64,000 bases of DNA from Dryococelus australis. Lineage: Eukaryota > Arthropoda > Insecta > Phasmatodea > Phasmatidae. The translations under genes were made by a program, and so were the position numbers. Positions within the stretch are counted from its first letter, which is position 1, and each line of letters begins with the position of its first letter. The stretch lies in NCBI GenBank assembly GCA_029891345.1, contig CM056999.1:28803418-28867417 (forward strand), in the 5' to 3' direction. The notes below the pieces were generated by a model, which saw only the letters and a program-made list of their open reading frames with translations, was not told the origin of the DNA and did not search any database. This document shows positions 33,696 through 45,984 of the stretch, piece by piece.

Positions 33696-34884
33696 TCATG
33701 CTTAACGAAGGACTGAGATTTGTATAAGGATGTAGACGAACATGACTATTTTTTTTTAAGTTTTTTGTGTAGTAATAAATACAATTTTAAAAAACAAAAA
33801 TATTTGAATAATTTATTTCTTATTTTAATCCTGTATCGTAACCAGTCTGTTAGACTTCGTTAATAACAGCAAAATATTATTTTATGCTAAATACTATTAT
33901 AGTTACATAAAAGGCTTTAATATACTTTACTGGAGCTAGAAATGGTGCTTCCATAAATTTAATTTCACAATCCTGCCTCCTAAGGAATCGCAAATTATAT
34001 TCACCCATGACTTTAAATATTCGCTTGGTTACAACCCGACTTGCTACATAGTTTTTTCTTAAACGAATATAAAAAAAATTATGTAGGCTTTGGTAAATGA
34101 GATTAAAAATGTAACGAAATGATGTTACTAAAATACTTAGGCCACAGGCTCGATGCGAGCTCGCTGACCCAGTGGTTAGCACGCGAGATTTATAATCAAA
34201 TGTCGTGTGTTCGAATCCTGTCCAAGTATGAGAATTATTTATTTATTTTTTTTTAATGTTGCCAGCTGTCGTGGAAGGTGTGAAATTTACAAAGCTAAAG
34301 ATCTTTTAACCAAATTTTCATTACAAAATAAATTTAATAAACACTTTTAATACATTTTCAAAGAATATTTTTTCGGCATTATTCAAATAATAAATAAAAT
34401 AAATATAGTAATTCTTCTTATTTGTTAATGCATTGATTCCTAGATGTCTGATTGGCAAGGCCACAGAGCAGTGCGAGTGATCACTTAAGTTCGCTAGCAC
34501 TTCTCTCGTGGTCATTTAGACTTTGTCTCTTCCTTCCGCGTGATGCGTGTTGATGATGCTACTGATCGCTCATGTTGATACTACTGCTTGCTCATGTTGA
34601 TGATGCTACTGCTCGCGCATGTCAGAGCAGGCGTGTCTCACTCGCAGGCCTGTAGACGCTTGCGCTGTTACAAGGCTAGACGGTTTAATTTTTGTACAAA
34701 TGTAAAAACGCATTTAATTTAAAATATGTATATATATTAATACAACATATTAATTTTCAAAAATAAACTATTTAAATTCAAATACGTTTTACAAAGTCGT
34801 GCCTGGAATGTACTTTACAATACCATTTTATGAACTTAGTCGTGCATGGAAAATTACATCTTTAAATTCGTAAATAAATATACA
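33696..34884. other. Mostly non-coding interior of the inserted element
   Basis: AT-rich, with a tRNA-like unit at 34160-34254 and a short run of 'tgatgctactg(c/a)tcgc(t/g)catgt' repeats (34550-34622, three imperfect copies). No further gene was seen. Confidence 0.5.
34160..34254 (+). repeat. tRNA-like pol III unit (SINE head or tRNA relic)
   Basis: A-box-like 'ctgacccagtggttagc' (34164-34180), a TTTATAA loop with possible UAU anticodon, B box 'gttcgaatcc' (34209-34218), and a nine-T run at 34246-34254 that would stop pol III. The anticodon stem does not pair well, so it is not a working tRNA gene. Confidence 0.5.
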
Positions 34885-35835
34885 CACTGACGGTTAGCGC
34901 ACTGTAGCAGGCGTTGAAGGAACTATGTAGATGGTGGAGCCGAACAAGTGTAAGTTATCAGTGGAGCAAATGAGATTAATTGAACAAGTGTGAATAATTG
35001 GGTTGGACCAATGAGAGAGGTAAGAGAGAAAGTAAATAGAGAAGGAAAGAAAGAGAAAGAGAGAAACGAAACAACCAAAAATGGAAGGATTCCGAGAAAA
35101 CCCTTGGACTGATAGAGAGCCAAGAGAGAAACGAAATACAGAAAGAAAGAGAGACAAAAGAGAATGAGAGAAATAGAGAGAGACAAGAGAGAAAGAGAGA
35201 GACAGCTTAGAATTATAGAGCATGGAAAATCGAGACATCACGATCGTATGCGCCTTGAAGGGACGAGTATGCTGATATATAAGACTTAAAACTTACACCT
35301 TTAAATTTTTAAATTATAAAAAATAAATTTCAATTATAAAAATATATCTGAATAAAAAAAATATTTACTAAAATTAATTTATCATGAATTCACGATTGTA
35401 TGCACCTTGAAAAGACGAGCCCGGTGATATATAACACTTAATACTTATGACTTTAAATATTTCAATATAAAAATTGAATTTAAATTTATAAAAATAATTT
35501 ACTGTAGTAAATTTATTATGATATAGCGATCGTATGAGCTTTAAAAGATGAGACCGGTGATATATAACACTTAATACTTATTACACCATTACATTTTTTT
35601 AATTATAAAACTAAATTTAAAAAATAAATTATTAAAAAATACTTTATTACTTCGATATAGGCTAGGAGTATGAAGCGAGGACCCCCCCCCCCCCCAAAAA
35701 AAAAAATCTGAAGTTGGATTTTGGGGCTAGTTTTTGGACATCGGCTTTTACCATTTTTAGGGTAAAATGCGAAATTTATAGGAAAAAAAAAGGGAAATTT
35801 GTAAGGATAAAAGGAAAATTTTAAAACTTACTCAC
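34885..35835 (-). repeat. Right arm of the long inverted repeat
   Basis: Its reverse complement matches 31060-31862 throughout: the purine run 35010-35220 against the left pyrimidine run, 'gatggtggagccgaacaag', 'tgatatataagacttaa', and the outer 'aagggaaattt' words. It is longer than the left arm because a segment with 'cgatcgtatgcaccttgaaaagacgag...gatatataacacttaatactta' is present three times (about 35250, 35390, 35525). It also holds a C14A11 tract (35682-35706). Confidence 0.85.
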
Positions 35836-35844
35836 TTTCCCCAG

Positions 35845-37690
35845 TTGCTGGAGATTTACCCACAGCTAGTAGACTGCATGAAGCATACCTATGCACCCCA
35901 GTTAATGAACGAGAAGGAAGTAAGGATGAAGGAGGTATGCAAAGAAAAGCGTGTTTGCATTCTCTGTGACGAAACCACAAACAGAAAGGGACAATGTGTG
36001 TTCATTGTACTTTTCAAAGTACTTGAATGTGGCGATAGTGCAGTTCAAAAACTATACGTAGGTGAGGTTAAAGTGTTAAAAAGGCAAATGCCTCAGAGCG
36101 CTCTCAGGCAATTGTGTCTGTTAGACGAAAACTTGATATTTCATGGGAAAACATTGTGTCCATTACCTCCGATTCTGTTAGTTACATAAGTAAGTGCATA
36201 AATGCAGTTCGAGTTTTAGTTTCGGAGGACCTGTTGCATACTGAGTGTTGACCACACAAAGTAAACTTGGTGGCAAATTCTTAGGCAGCTGATCTGAAGA
36301 AACTGAATGAATGTGTGACACAATCAAAACAAATTTTCATGAACACGCGAGAACGAAAACATGCATACATAGTATTTCTCAAAGAAAACCATCCAGACGA
36401 TATAGAAAAAGTTAAATTGTTCCCGATCCCAGTAAACACACGGCGGAACTCTTGGTTTAAAATCGTTCAATATCTGAACGATAATTTGTTTGATGTAGTA
36501 GTTTGTCAAAAGTTGTCAAGATGGCAGCACAGCTATGCTGTACTTTCAAAATTTGACATCGTTGGAGGTCAAGATAGACCAGACCCAAGGTTCATTTCTT
36601 GTGGAGCATTTCAGCAAGTGTTGTAGTTTACTGCAACTGCTGGAAAGTTCATCACTTCTCTTGGCTTACACACTTGATACAAAATTAAAAGACTTCTCAA
36701 AATTATTCACTTTGCATTTTGATGGTTTGTGTGCTCAAAACACTTCAGAAATTCTCAAGACGTTACCAAAGCAAAGCAGAGAATGTTCGTCATCACAATT
36801 CAAAGCCCTTGTATCAAAATGTTTTAACATATTACAATATCTGAGGGGAAATGACACTGCCAAGGAATTAATTTCAACAATTGGAACACTTTTTTAACTG
36901 ATAAATGTAATCAAAAGCATTCCTGGTGATATTTATTGTTTGGTAAAGTGTGTGGCCATTCTGGATCAGCTCGCTCCAAGTCAGTATCCAGAACCTTATT
37001 CTATTTTCAGGAGCATAGTGGAAAGAGAGGATGAGCGTGGCGATGATGTAGATTTGATGAGTATTTTGTTACAGGCTTTTCACGGTAAAGTGAGCACTTT
37101 AGAAATGAACCTTAGAAAAATGTCACTGCCCCTGCATTCGTTTATTTTGACTGGCGCACTGAGTAACATTTGGCCAGTAAAGTTGGTAACGAGGGATGGA
37201 CATTAGTTCCGCATCTTAACGACGAATAAAAAGTGATAGGTAACCATTTGCGACAACTTAAAATTATTTTCTTCCGTTTTCATTTTTTTAATACATCGAA
37301 GTGTAAAAATTATCAGATTTTTTTAAATAAATTACATACTTTCTTAATAATTTCACAGAGTCGTTTTACCGATGCATGATAAACGGATGAGGCCCATGGC
37401 AATGTTAATTTTACGTAAGGCTAAGGAATACACAACGTGTATACAAGTAGATCTTATTCAGGTCTTTCAAAAGTGCTAATTTTACCGTGAATAGCCTATA
37501 TCAATGAAGCGTGACTTTCCAAGGTTTGTTGAGTGTGCTGTGCATGCTATGTGGATCCCTGTTGATAATGTGGACTGCAAAAAAAGCGTTCTCATCATAT
37601 AACAACATTATGACATAGAAAAGAACAGCAGTCACAGCAGAAAACATGGAATTGATGACTGCACTGGCATTTACTTAAAGTTGAATTAGA
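35845..37690 (+). pseudogene. hAT (DUF4371-type) transposase, catalytic and C-terminal part
   Basis: The 35845-36189 frame has RVCILCDETTNRKGQCVFIV with the first catalytic Asp, and KLYVGEVKVL. 36315-36626 has NTRERKHAYIVFLKE and VKLFPIPVNTRRNSWF. 36535-36897 has LLESSSLLLAYTLDTKLKD and LRGNDTAKEL. 36940-37206 continues the helical insertion. Last, out of frame, AKKAFSSYNNIMT...AENMELMTALAF (about 37575-37675) is the hAT dimerisation motif. At least four frame changes and several stops are present. The order and total length fit the family once the fragment at 30085-30451 is taken as its start. Confidence 0.75.
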
Positions 37691-39223
37691 ATAATTAATA
37701 ATAGTTCAAAAATACTTCAAATTTAATTTCACTTATTACATCTTAATAATGTAGTTGCATGCCAATTCTCTGATACGAAAGTTAGGATGCTAATTATTGG
37801 TCAAATAGCTATAAATACCTACATGAAGTGATATTATGTTGTTTTTAGGATTTTTAAAATCTAGCTTGTGTTTTTTAAAAATAACTAAATGTACAAAATT
37901 AACTTACAAAACGGAAGAAAAATATACCGATTTTTTTTCACCGTAAACAGGTGACACTGAAAATATGCAAAGAAAATATTATGAAAACTATTAAATTATT
38001 CTGTGCATAATGCAAATGTATATTATTTGTTTAAAATTGCAGAAACTTGTATTACAACAATCTAAAAGTTTTTTTTTGTACTTTTAGAAGAAAAATCCTC
38101 GGAAACCTAGTTGTCAAGAAAGTCATATGTAAAACTACAAACAGTTGTATAATGTGTAAAGCATTTATTTGTAATATTAAAAATGATAGCCTTGTAATGC
38201 GACTGACATAATTGAGAAGTGTACAAAAAATTACTTTTTTCTTCTATAAAACAGAAATTATGAATTATAACAGCAAATAACAAAAAAGAAATATTTCGAA
38301 ATATAATATAATAAAAAAAAATTGCAGTTTGTTGGCAAAGGGATTGAAACCTGCCCCCCTTGTATCATACGGCCTCAAACTTAACAACAAGAACAACTTG
38401 ACTTACGAAGCTTGCGCTTATTTTCAAATTAAGTATAGCTGCAAGTACCAATAAAATATTAAATAAGTTGTTTGATCAAGAAGAATTCATTAATTTTAAT
38501 TTAAATTTCCTGTGTAGCTAGGAAAAAATTTCCGTTAATTGGTAATACAGTTAAATTTTTTTGTAATTGTCTCTTTATTATGATTATTTGAGATTGTTTA
38601 AGTGTTTTACAAACTTTCAATGTGTTTCTTTTTGCACGGAAGTACAATTTAAATTTGCCATAGTTTTTGACAAATACGGTTTTACGTTTTTGAGTGTCCG
38701 CCATCTTGCTGAAGTTCGTGGATAAGGGTCAGTATAGTACAAACATTTCTTAAGGTCTGTTCCAAACAAGGGCCTTTATAGATTTACAGACGAGTCGTTT
38801 TACAAGAGAAATCCTTGGACTGTTACAAGCATTTGTAAAATTACAAAAAAAATCTCAGTAAAAATTACAATTTTTTTTTACCATGTAGGATAGACTATAG
38901 TACATTCAGAATTAGTTCAAACTTTTCTGAAGCCCTGCTGAAGGTCTACTTCCAAGATATTTCTCCGCCTCATAAAAACAAAGCTTAGAACCAAATCTAG
39001 AATATTACACCACAGGGGCTTTCGTGGGTGCTCAGTGTAGTAATATTTTATATATGAATTACTTTCTTACCAGCTGTTACCATTACATCTATTTTCTCTC
39101 CAGTTATATTAATGGTACTTATTATTGAAATATTATAACTTACAAATGGAATATAAGTAAAAATTCCATTTAATAGAAAATAAAGTTCTTTGATGTTAAC
39201 ACAAGTACAAAAATGGGGTGTTG
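37691..39223. other. AT-rich, no recognisable gene
   Basis: Only a 67-codon minus-strand Lys-rich frame (38501-38704), without a known motif. No repeat stands out. Confidence 0.5.
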
Positions 39224-39430
39224 CTATGTTGGGGACACGGCCGTTTGTTTTGCATGAATACGTCTACGTTGACGCGCTCGGATGACTTGATGTTTTCTTC
39301 CTTCCCGGCACCGCTTCACTCGAGAGTATGGAGTTTTATGGGTATCACTGGTTTGCTTTAGAGGTGCTCTTTCCAACTCTATACGACTTCTGTATTTCGA
39401 CTTGCCATTTTTAGGATTACGGGACGACAT
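39224..39430 (-). CDS. Small basic open frame, hypothetical
   Basis: 68 codons from Met: MSSRNPKNGKSKYRSRIELE, then a Lys/Arg-rich body ending HAKQTAVSPT. It stands out from AT-rich flanks by higher GC and by a protein-like, strongly basic composition. It could be a first exon or an N-terminal fragment of a nucleic-acid-binding transposon protein. There is no recognised family and no visible promoter. Confidence 0.25.
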   Translation of the reverse strand: MSSRNPKNGKSKYRSRIELERAPLKQTSDTHKTPYSRVKRCREGRKHQVIRARQRRRIHAKQTAVSPT

Positions 39431-41967
39431 TGTCTTAAGTTTTCTTAATTTTTTATGTTAAAATCATATCATTTCTCCATATCCACACTTCACAGATGTT
39501 TTTATACACTCAATCCAATCGATTGATTTTCAGAGCCGTCGATTGAAACATACTAATCAATAGTTATACTACGGGGAATCTCCCTTCCACCACGGTCCTA
39601 CGTGCGATGATTCACAGTCCTCACTCAACGTAACATATTCGTGGATGCTTTAGCAATAGAGTGGTGTAGTTGAATTCTGAATGTAGACAATATATTCAGA
39701 GCTGTTATGCCAAACTTTATCCCCCCAATTTTGTTATCATCGGATTTTCTGTATTGACACCCATTGTGGTCACAAATTTAAAGACGTATTCACGTCAAAA
39801 CGCTTGCGATACATGGCATTTTTAGTAAACAGCTGAACACTTCATACTTGGGGTGATTTATTTTCCAAAGATTTGATTGGAAAAGTGTGAAGTGTTCTGG
39901 TCGCTCGACCAGACTCTTGTCACACTCTCAATTTCTGCTATGTTAACTCCCAGTTAACTATATAAATACCTGGGGAACAAGGCATAAAATAATAATTAAA
40001 AATAATTTACAAAACTACGCGTTTATTCTCAGCTTGAATTACAGTAACATATATAATAATATAAGAACAAAATGTGGGAAGTTGCTTGAACGGAATCCTC
40101 AGAATGTTTCTGCAAGCAAAATTACAATATAATAGCTGAGACACTACTTTACATTCAGTTAGTGTATACTCTTAGACCGCGGTGCGTAGCTTTCTCTAAC
40201 TGAACCGGACTGCATTGGGGAACGAGATACACCCACCACTGACTAACTTATAGGCCACGCACGAAGCTCCTCCGTCGTGGGATGATCCTGATGTCCTCGC
40301 AGCTGACTGGCTGACGTCCTCCGTCGTCCGGCGTCTCCTGCTCACCGGCTTGCAGACGTCCTCCCTTGGAGTCCGTCACGACTGAGTATCGTCGAGAGTC
40401 CCCCTAACCCAGATCTGAACGTCTTTATATATGTGCCTCTGATGACGGCCATAACTCACCCCCCCCCCCCCCCCTCATCAACATGACAGGCGTAGGGCTC
40501 ACCGCCGCAGGTTTCGATACCGGTCCTCACGACAGAAGAAACCGTGAGTAGACTATAAGGCGTGACGTCAGTCGTGTGCCACAACGACGTGTGAGGACAG
40601 TGAAACACGACTACACCAGCATACTGCCGCGTCAGCTGGCGTAACGTATTTCAGTCCTTCGCCCATGGAGGTTGGGGCGTGGAAAAGCCGCCCATAAGAA
40701 TGCTGCGATACAGTAACAAAAGTACACGTGTATATGAAGTTACACCTCCTAGCCATGCAAAGCCGATCACAATGGCTGCAAATTTTAATTAATTGGTTTT
40801 AATAAGCCTTGAATCAGTGAATTACTTTGTCCATTGTACTGCCGATTTTACTTGTTCAGGTTCAGGTTAAGTAAAGAGACAGGGATTTACTACAGGGAAT
40901 AATAATTTACTTCCAATGCACGCCCCTGAAGTGTTTACATTGTTATTGATTGTTGTAAGTGTTGGAAGACGTTCCCATTTCGCTAGGCCAGTGAAACTAT
41001 AGTTGCTAGATTTTAACCGCTTCAAAAATGCATTATACTTTCATCGAGTCTTAAGGATAATATTACAGCAACAAAATATTTTCGCGGTTTTGCACTGATT
41101 ATTGAGCCACGGAGAGCAAGGATACTTCTCGAGGACTTGTTTCAAAACTGCTCATTCACGCGTGCAGTGGCTACATATGTGGCTGAAATCGAGGTGCACC
41201 TCAGACGAAAGACGAAGCTTTCTCTGTAAACAAGAACTAGAGTTTCCCAGGAGAGCGAGCGGTCCAAGTCGGAGAGGACATGGCGGGCAGTAAGAATGTT
41301 GCTCGTGGGAAGCTGCCGCCCACAGCCGCTGTCTGCTTGTCAGAAAGTAGGCGAATTGCTCGGCGCCACTACGCCACTGGGTAATTGACAGAAGGAAAAC
41401 AAACACCTGGCGGAGTTCTTCCCTGGAGCCGGTCGCAACTCTGGGAATCGTCACTTCTGAACGACGCACCGCCATCTCATCAAGGAGCGTATATATTATT
41501 ACTTGGGAAGTAGGCTCACTTTACAGTAACAAGCTGCATAGTGCGCCTTCACTCCTTACTGTACTTTCCCTCATTTGAATACACAGAAGCACATATTGTT
41601 GTAATACGTATGTATGTGTATAAAATCACGCACAACGAGAAGGGTGGCTGGCGCTAAGGGGAGTCGGGTGTCTTACCCCACTGTCCCGTCGCAGACTTGA
41701 TACGGCGAGATGAAACAGGGGTGGAAACACAGCGAAATCGAGGCAGTGAGGGAACGAGAGAGTCAGAGCAAGTGCCCACACCACGGCAACATCCACAACA
41801 CATCCTACGTCAGAGCCTCTCGTCCGAAATTCCCGTATGTCGGGATATGGGATCGAGCCGGAAACATTAGAAGTGGTATGTTAGTGACTAACCAACTAAG
41901 CCAACACGAGTCATTTAGTCGTACTTGTATACGATGAGCGTTATTTAGTACACTGCAGGACAATGGA
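39431..41967. other. GC-richer unassigned block with C17 tract
   Basis: 39940-40480 has 'aactatataaatacctgggg' (TATA-like) and then a CpG-containing region up to a 17-C run (40459-40475), which could be a solo LTR, though no partner was found. 41100-41480 is another GC-richer block with a 107-codon minus-strand frame (41152-41475, Ser/Leu/Arg-rich, no domain). Neither can be assigned to a gene. Confidence 0.35.
41840..41908 (-). repeat. tRNA-like segment (SINE head or tRNA relic)
   Basis: Minus strand: 'tggcttagttggttagtcac' (complement of 41884-41903) is a good A box, and 'ggctcgatccc' (complement of 41849-41859) is a good B box, 24 bases apart. It lies just upstream of the gypsy 5' LTR. 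Stem pairing was not confirmed. Confidence 0.5.
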
Positions 41968-44900
41968 TGTATAAGAGTTCACCTGTTTATGAAAATTTAT
42001 TTATTTTCTTTTTATATTAATAACACACATGATTTTTAAAGAGCTTTGTTGTATGATGGAAATATTTTATCTTTAATTGGAGAGGCTAGTTCGTTTTTTA
42101 TTGTGTATTTATTTTCATGTAATTAATATTTATTTTTGGTGTGATTTGGTTTTTGTAAGTGTTTCGATTTATTATTTTATTGTATCTCAGTTGCGAAAGC
42201 ACATATTCTTTGGTATTTAAGCAGTTAGGCCGTTGGAAGTGGTTCATGTGAGTGATTTAAAAAGTTTTGATTCCCCTTGGCCCTCAGGTTTAAACCCTGA
42301 CTGTTTATTGGTTGGCACTTAAGGTCCTCTTAAGCTAGCGCCAGTCGGTATAGTATAACGCTCTATTCGTTAGCAGCATCCAACCAAGTCAGACGTAGGC
42401 TAGGACCTCCCGTCGCTAGTACCTCCCGTCTGATGTGGACGGAGAAGTAGGATTTTAATAAGTTTTAGGGTGTGTAGACATTTCTCTGAAGTCACTTTAC
42501 AGTATTCTGCTATCGGCAATGGAGTCTGACATGATAGCCTACTTTTTTGCTAGGTTTGCTGGTCAGGAGATAGCCAGGTTTGAGGACGTCTTATACGTAC
42601 GTTTAGAGCTAAGCTCCATGGAATTAGCACCTTAACCTACTACACCATGTGGTAGATCAGTACCCAGTCATTTATATGTTTACAAGGACTATTAAGGAAA
42701 TGAACACATATGTTGTTTTTGACATACGATTTGTGATCTTTACTTTAATTTTGACCCTTTGAATCCTTTTTTTCAATTTTCATATTTATTTCATTATGTT
42801 TCATGTGTTAGTTAAATTAGGAAAAACCATTCGTTCCTTTTATTTTTGTTACCCTAGATTAAGAGAGTGTCTTATCCGAGTAATTGGTGACTTAACAATG
42901 TTATGTTAATTATTGGTTACTTATGAATTTTGATGTTTCAGAACTCATTATTTCTATTTTCAACAATAATTATTTTCTTTTTTTTTTAAGTTAAAATTTT
43001 TTTTATGTTTTGGCATTAGTTATATTTGTGTAACCGGATATAGATGAGCTCATGTTAGTGAGGACGTTAGGAAGTTGCCGGAAGTTAGGGGGTTTCTGGG
43101 TATGGACGTATTGGTCCTCTGGACGCAGTTTTAACGCCGGGGTTTATATAAGATGAAATCCCCGGTATCAACGTAATTTAGATAGATGATGTTGTACCCG
43201 AAGTTAGTTTTTTATTATAGCTAATCAAGTAATTAAAAGAAGAGGGCTTGAGCCTAGCCGATTTAGGTATAATTTATTAGTGGTAGCTGACGAGGACCGC
43301 AAGCAGCATGACTCCGAGATGCCATGATGGCAGCATGTGCAACGATTTGATAAGCAATGTGACGCTACCAAGTTTTAAGGTCATAGACTTTGGACCTGTC
43401 AAATCTAGCTACAGTCTTTTGATTAACCATATGTGGAACTCTAAGGATGATATAATTTAGAGGAGAAAACGTTGCCGGTTGATTAATTATTTAACTGTCA
43501 CATTAACCCAGTGGTCCGAGGTTAAACGACTGAGCTAATGTCAGAGGCGGATACGATCTTCGCTTGAGAATATTTTCGAGTGAATTTAGAATCTGATTTC
43601 CCCGAGAACATTTACTAATTTTGAGAAATTATTTTATTTTTTCAAAGTAATGTGGGAAGGCTTTCGGAATGTGACTTACAAATTTTAATGAATGGAGCTC
43701 AGCATATGTTAAATTACTGAACGGAACACATTCCATACATATTTAAGTCATTCAGTTCATTTGGACTCGAATCTAAATCTGAATTCTAACAAGCGGCTTT
43801 TCTAATCATTTCCTTTTTCAACTTTTATTTTTATTTTTGCGAGTGATTATTTTAGTTTGAATGGTGGTTGTATTTTTAATTTTATTACCTACTTGCAGAC
43901 TGGAATTTTAATTACTTCATTATTTTTCACATCTTGAACAGTTTCACAAGAATAATAAATTATACATTTTAGATTTTAATTAAATAAATTTTAACAGGCG
44001 TTATTTTCTTTTTCTTTTGATGTTGAGTGATCTAGATATTTTCCTAATGAAAAAAATTTAAATCTTATGAGATACTAATTCTTTTCAAAGTGCCGATATT
44101 GTGTATTTTGAGTGCTAGTGCCTTGCATGTATGTATCTAAACTTCCTGAGTTTACGGAAGCCGGATTAAGTGTAAATTCAGTGGTAAATGACACAAAAAC
44201 AATTGAATCCAACCCTCGGAGTTTCCTCACACATGCGAACATACATTTTCATACAATAATCTATATAAGTCTCCCCGATTTCCCAATTCTTCACAGAGGC
44301 TTACCTAGTGTGGTGCATGCATTAGTAGTCACTCAGATAGATATACTATCCCCAATTCTCACGCTTCTTCACAACCAATTTCCTGCAAAACCATTCTACT
44401 TTCAATCCAGTTGGTTTATTAAATATAAGTCCAATGCTGCCAGTTGACATTTTTATCGGAACGTAATTTTTTATTTATTTTTTGGTTTGGATAATTGAGT
44501 GTTCAGTAAGCGTCAATTAAGCAAGTGACACCACTATGAATTGCTAAGTACGGAAGGCGCCAGTACGTTTACGCCCACTGTAAAACTAGAGATAAGAGTG
44601 ACGTTTACTATATTTATACTTTATAGAGAGTACAATTATTTTAAAGTTAGTTATAACTACGTAAGACAGTATATTTTTCATTTTTGAAAAAAAGTAATTT
44701 CAGACACTGGCAAGTTATGATATGTAACCGTCATAGGGATTAAGCAGGCTAGGCATGACCACTTTAAACGTAGCTAGCATAGAAGTGTGTGTTTCTTGCT
44801 TTACTTATATTGCCATCAGGGCTTTTAATTATTATTTTTATCAAACAATTGTTAAGTCTTAGTAAGAAATGGCAAAAGAGGAACAAAGTAATCACAGTAA

Positions 44901-45767
44901 AAGGATGTATCTGCTGTGTCGACTTCTCTGTTATAGGGTAAAGTTGACCTGCATCCTATCCAGTGCAACACCTATTTTATTATTAAAGTGTTCTATCGCC
45001 TGCCTTGCTGTAACATACGTACGCAAATTGTGTACATGTTGAAAACTGATTTTCTAGAGTGTACTAATAACCATAAACTTGTTCACCTATCAGCCCAGGA
45101 CTGCACCGGGCAATTCTACAACTGCTACGTAGGTAATGTTACACTTTTTCACTGAAATAATTCAAGTAATCTATTTTGCTAGGTCACACTCATTTTTACA
45201 CTTGTTTCATTGTTGTGTTTGCAAACCACGGTTTTTATGGGAGTGAAGAATCTCATAAACGGCATCACACTGACCGTAGCATGTACAAAAATGTGCTCAT
45301 GAGTGCCATAGGCAATTGGTCCTGGCTGGAGTTAATGAAACTGACAGCACTAATCATAGCTCAAACCACTGAATGTTCAATAAGTAATGGCCAAAGAAAA
45401 ATATTATTTACATTCTGAATATATTAAGTGTTCCTTTTATATGCAGAAAACCCAGCAAACTAATCTGTGTATGGTAACCGGCACACACATACCTAATCAT
45501 AAGCTATAAGGTGTATCGTGGAAAGAGTAATCAGCTGGCCGGCGCAATCGACCATGGAGCTGGTAAGAACTTCCATGACAACAACATGTGATAACTTATT
45601 ATTTAATTATTAATATTTTGTACACCCATCAATTGGCAATGAAGCAAATCATTAAATATAGGGAAAATTGCTGACCTAACGGTGAGTCTGCACAGCTAAG
45701 TCCGTACGAGTTGTGCTATATAACTAATTGTGGCGGAGTACCTGAAGAACAGGTAAAGTACATCACA
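41968..45767 (+). repeat. 5' LTR with a 1.75-kb extra segment
   Basis: Starts about 'tgtataagag' and ends '...aaagtacatcaca'. It matches the 3' LTR in two blocks, 41990-42644 and 44392-45767. Shared words include 'cttaagctagcgccagt', 'cgtacgt.tagagctaagctcca', 'ttcaatccagttggt' and 'aaaactagagataagagt'. The left edge is estimated from weak similarity. Confidence 0.85.
42645..44391. mobile_element. Segment in the 5' LTR absent from the 3' LTR
   Basis: Begins after 'cctactacac' and ends before 'ttcaatccagttggt'. The 3' LTR has only about 25 bases between these words. It contains a TATA-like 'gggtttatataagatg' (43140), stretches of poly-T and no gene. It could be an insertion (for example a solo LTR) or an LTR part deleted from the other copy. 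A 111-codon frame (44112-44447) runs across its right edge without a known domain. Confidence 0.6.
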
Positions 45768-45776
45768 TAGATAAAT

Positions 45777-45795
45777 TGGCGCCAACAACGTGGTG
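45777..45795 (+). promoter_or_regulatory. Gypsy primer-binding site
   Basis: 'tggcgccaacaacgtggtg' lies ten bases after the LTR end. It resembles the usual TGGCGCC-type primer-binding sites, complementary to the 3' end of a host tRNA that primes minus-strand synthesis. The exact tRNA is not established. Confidence 0.7.
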
Positions 45796-45984
45796 GCAAA
45801 ATAATGCTGGAATGAAAGTGTGTATCTGGTAAATGAATAGAACACGAACACGGTACGACTTACATATAGTTACACCCACAGATTACAGAACGTTTGCAGT
45901 ATATCGTTGAAATGGAGGTCACAGTAGAATTTAGACAGGAAATATCACTGGCCACCAGGTATATAATACTGCTTCTACATCTGA

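Noticed and set aside
39940-40480. Solo LTR
   Set aside because: Has a TATA-like box and GC-rich tail but no second copy or flanking duplication in the window.
41152-41475. 107-codon minus-strand frame as a gene
   Set aside because: GC-richer DNA lengthens chance frames; both strands are partly open and no domain is visible.
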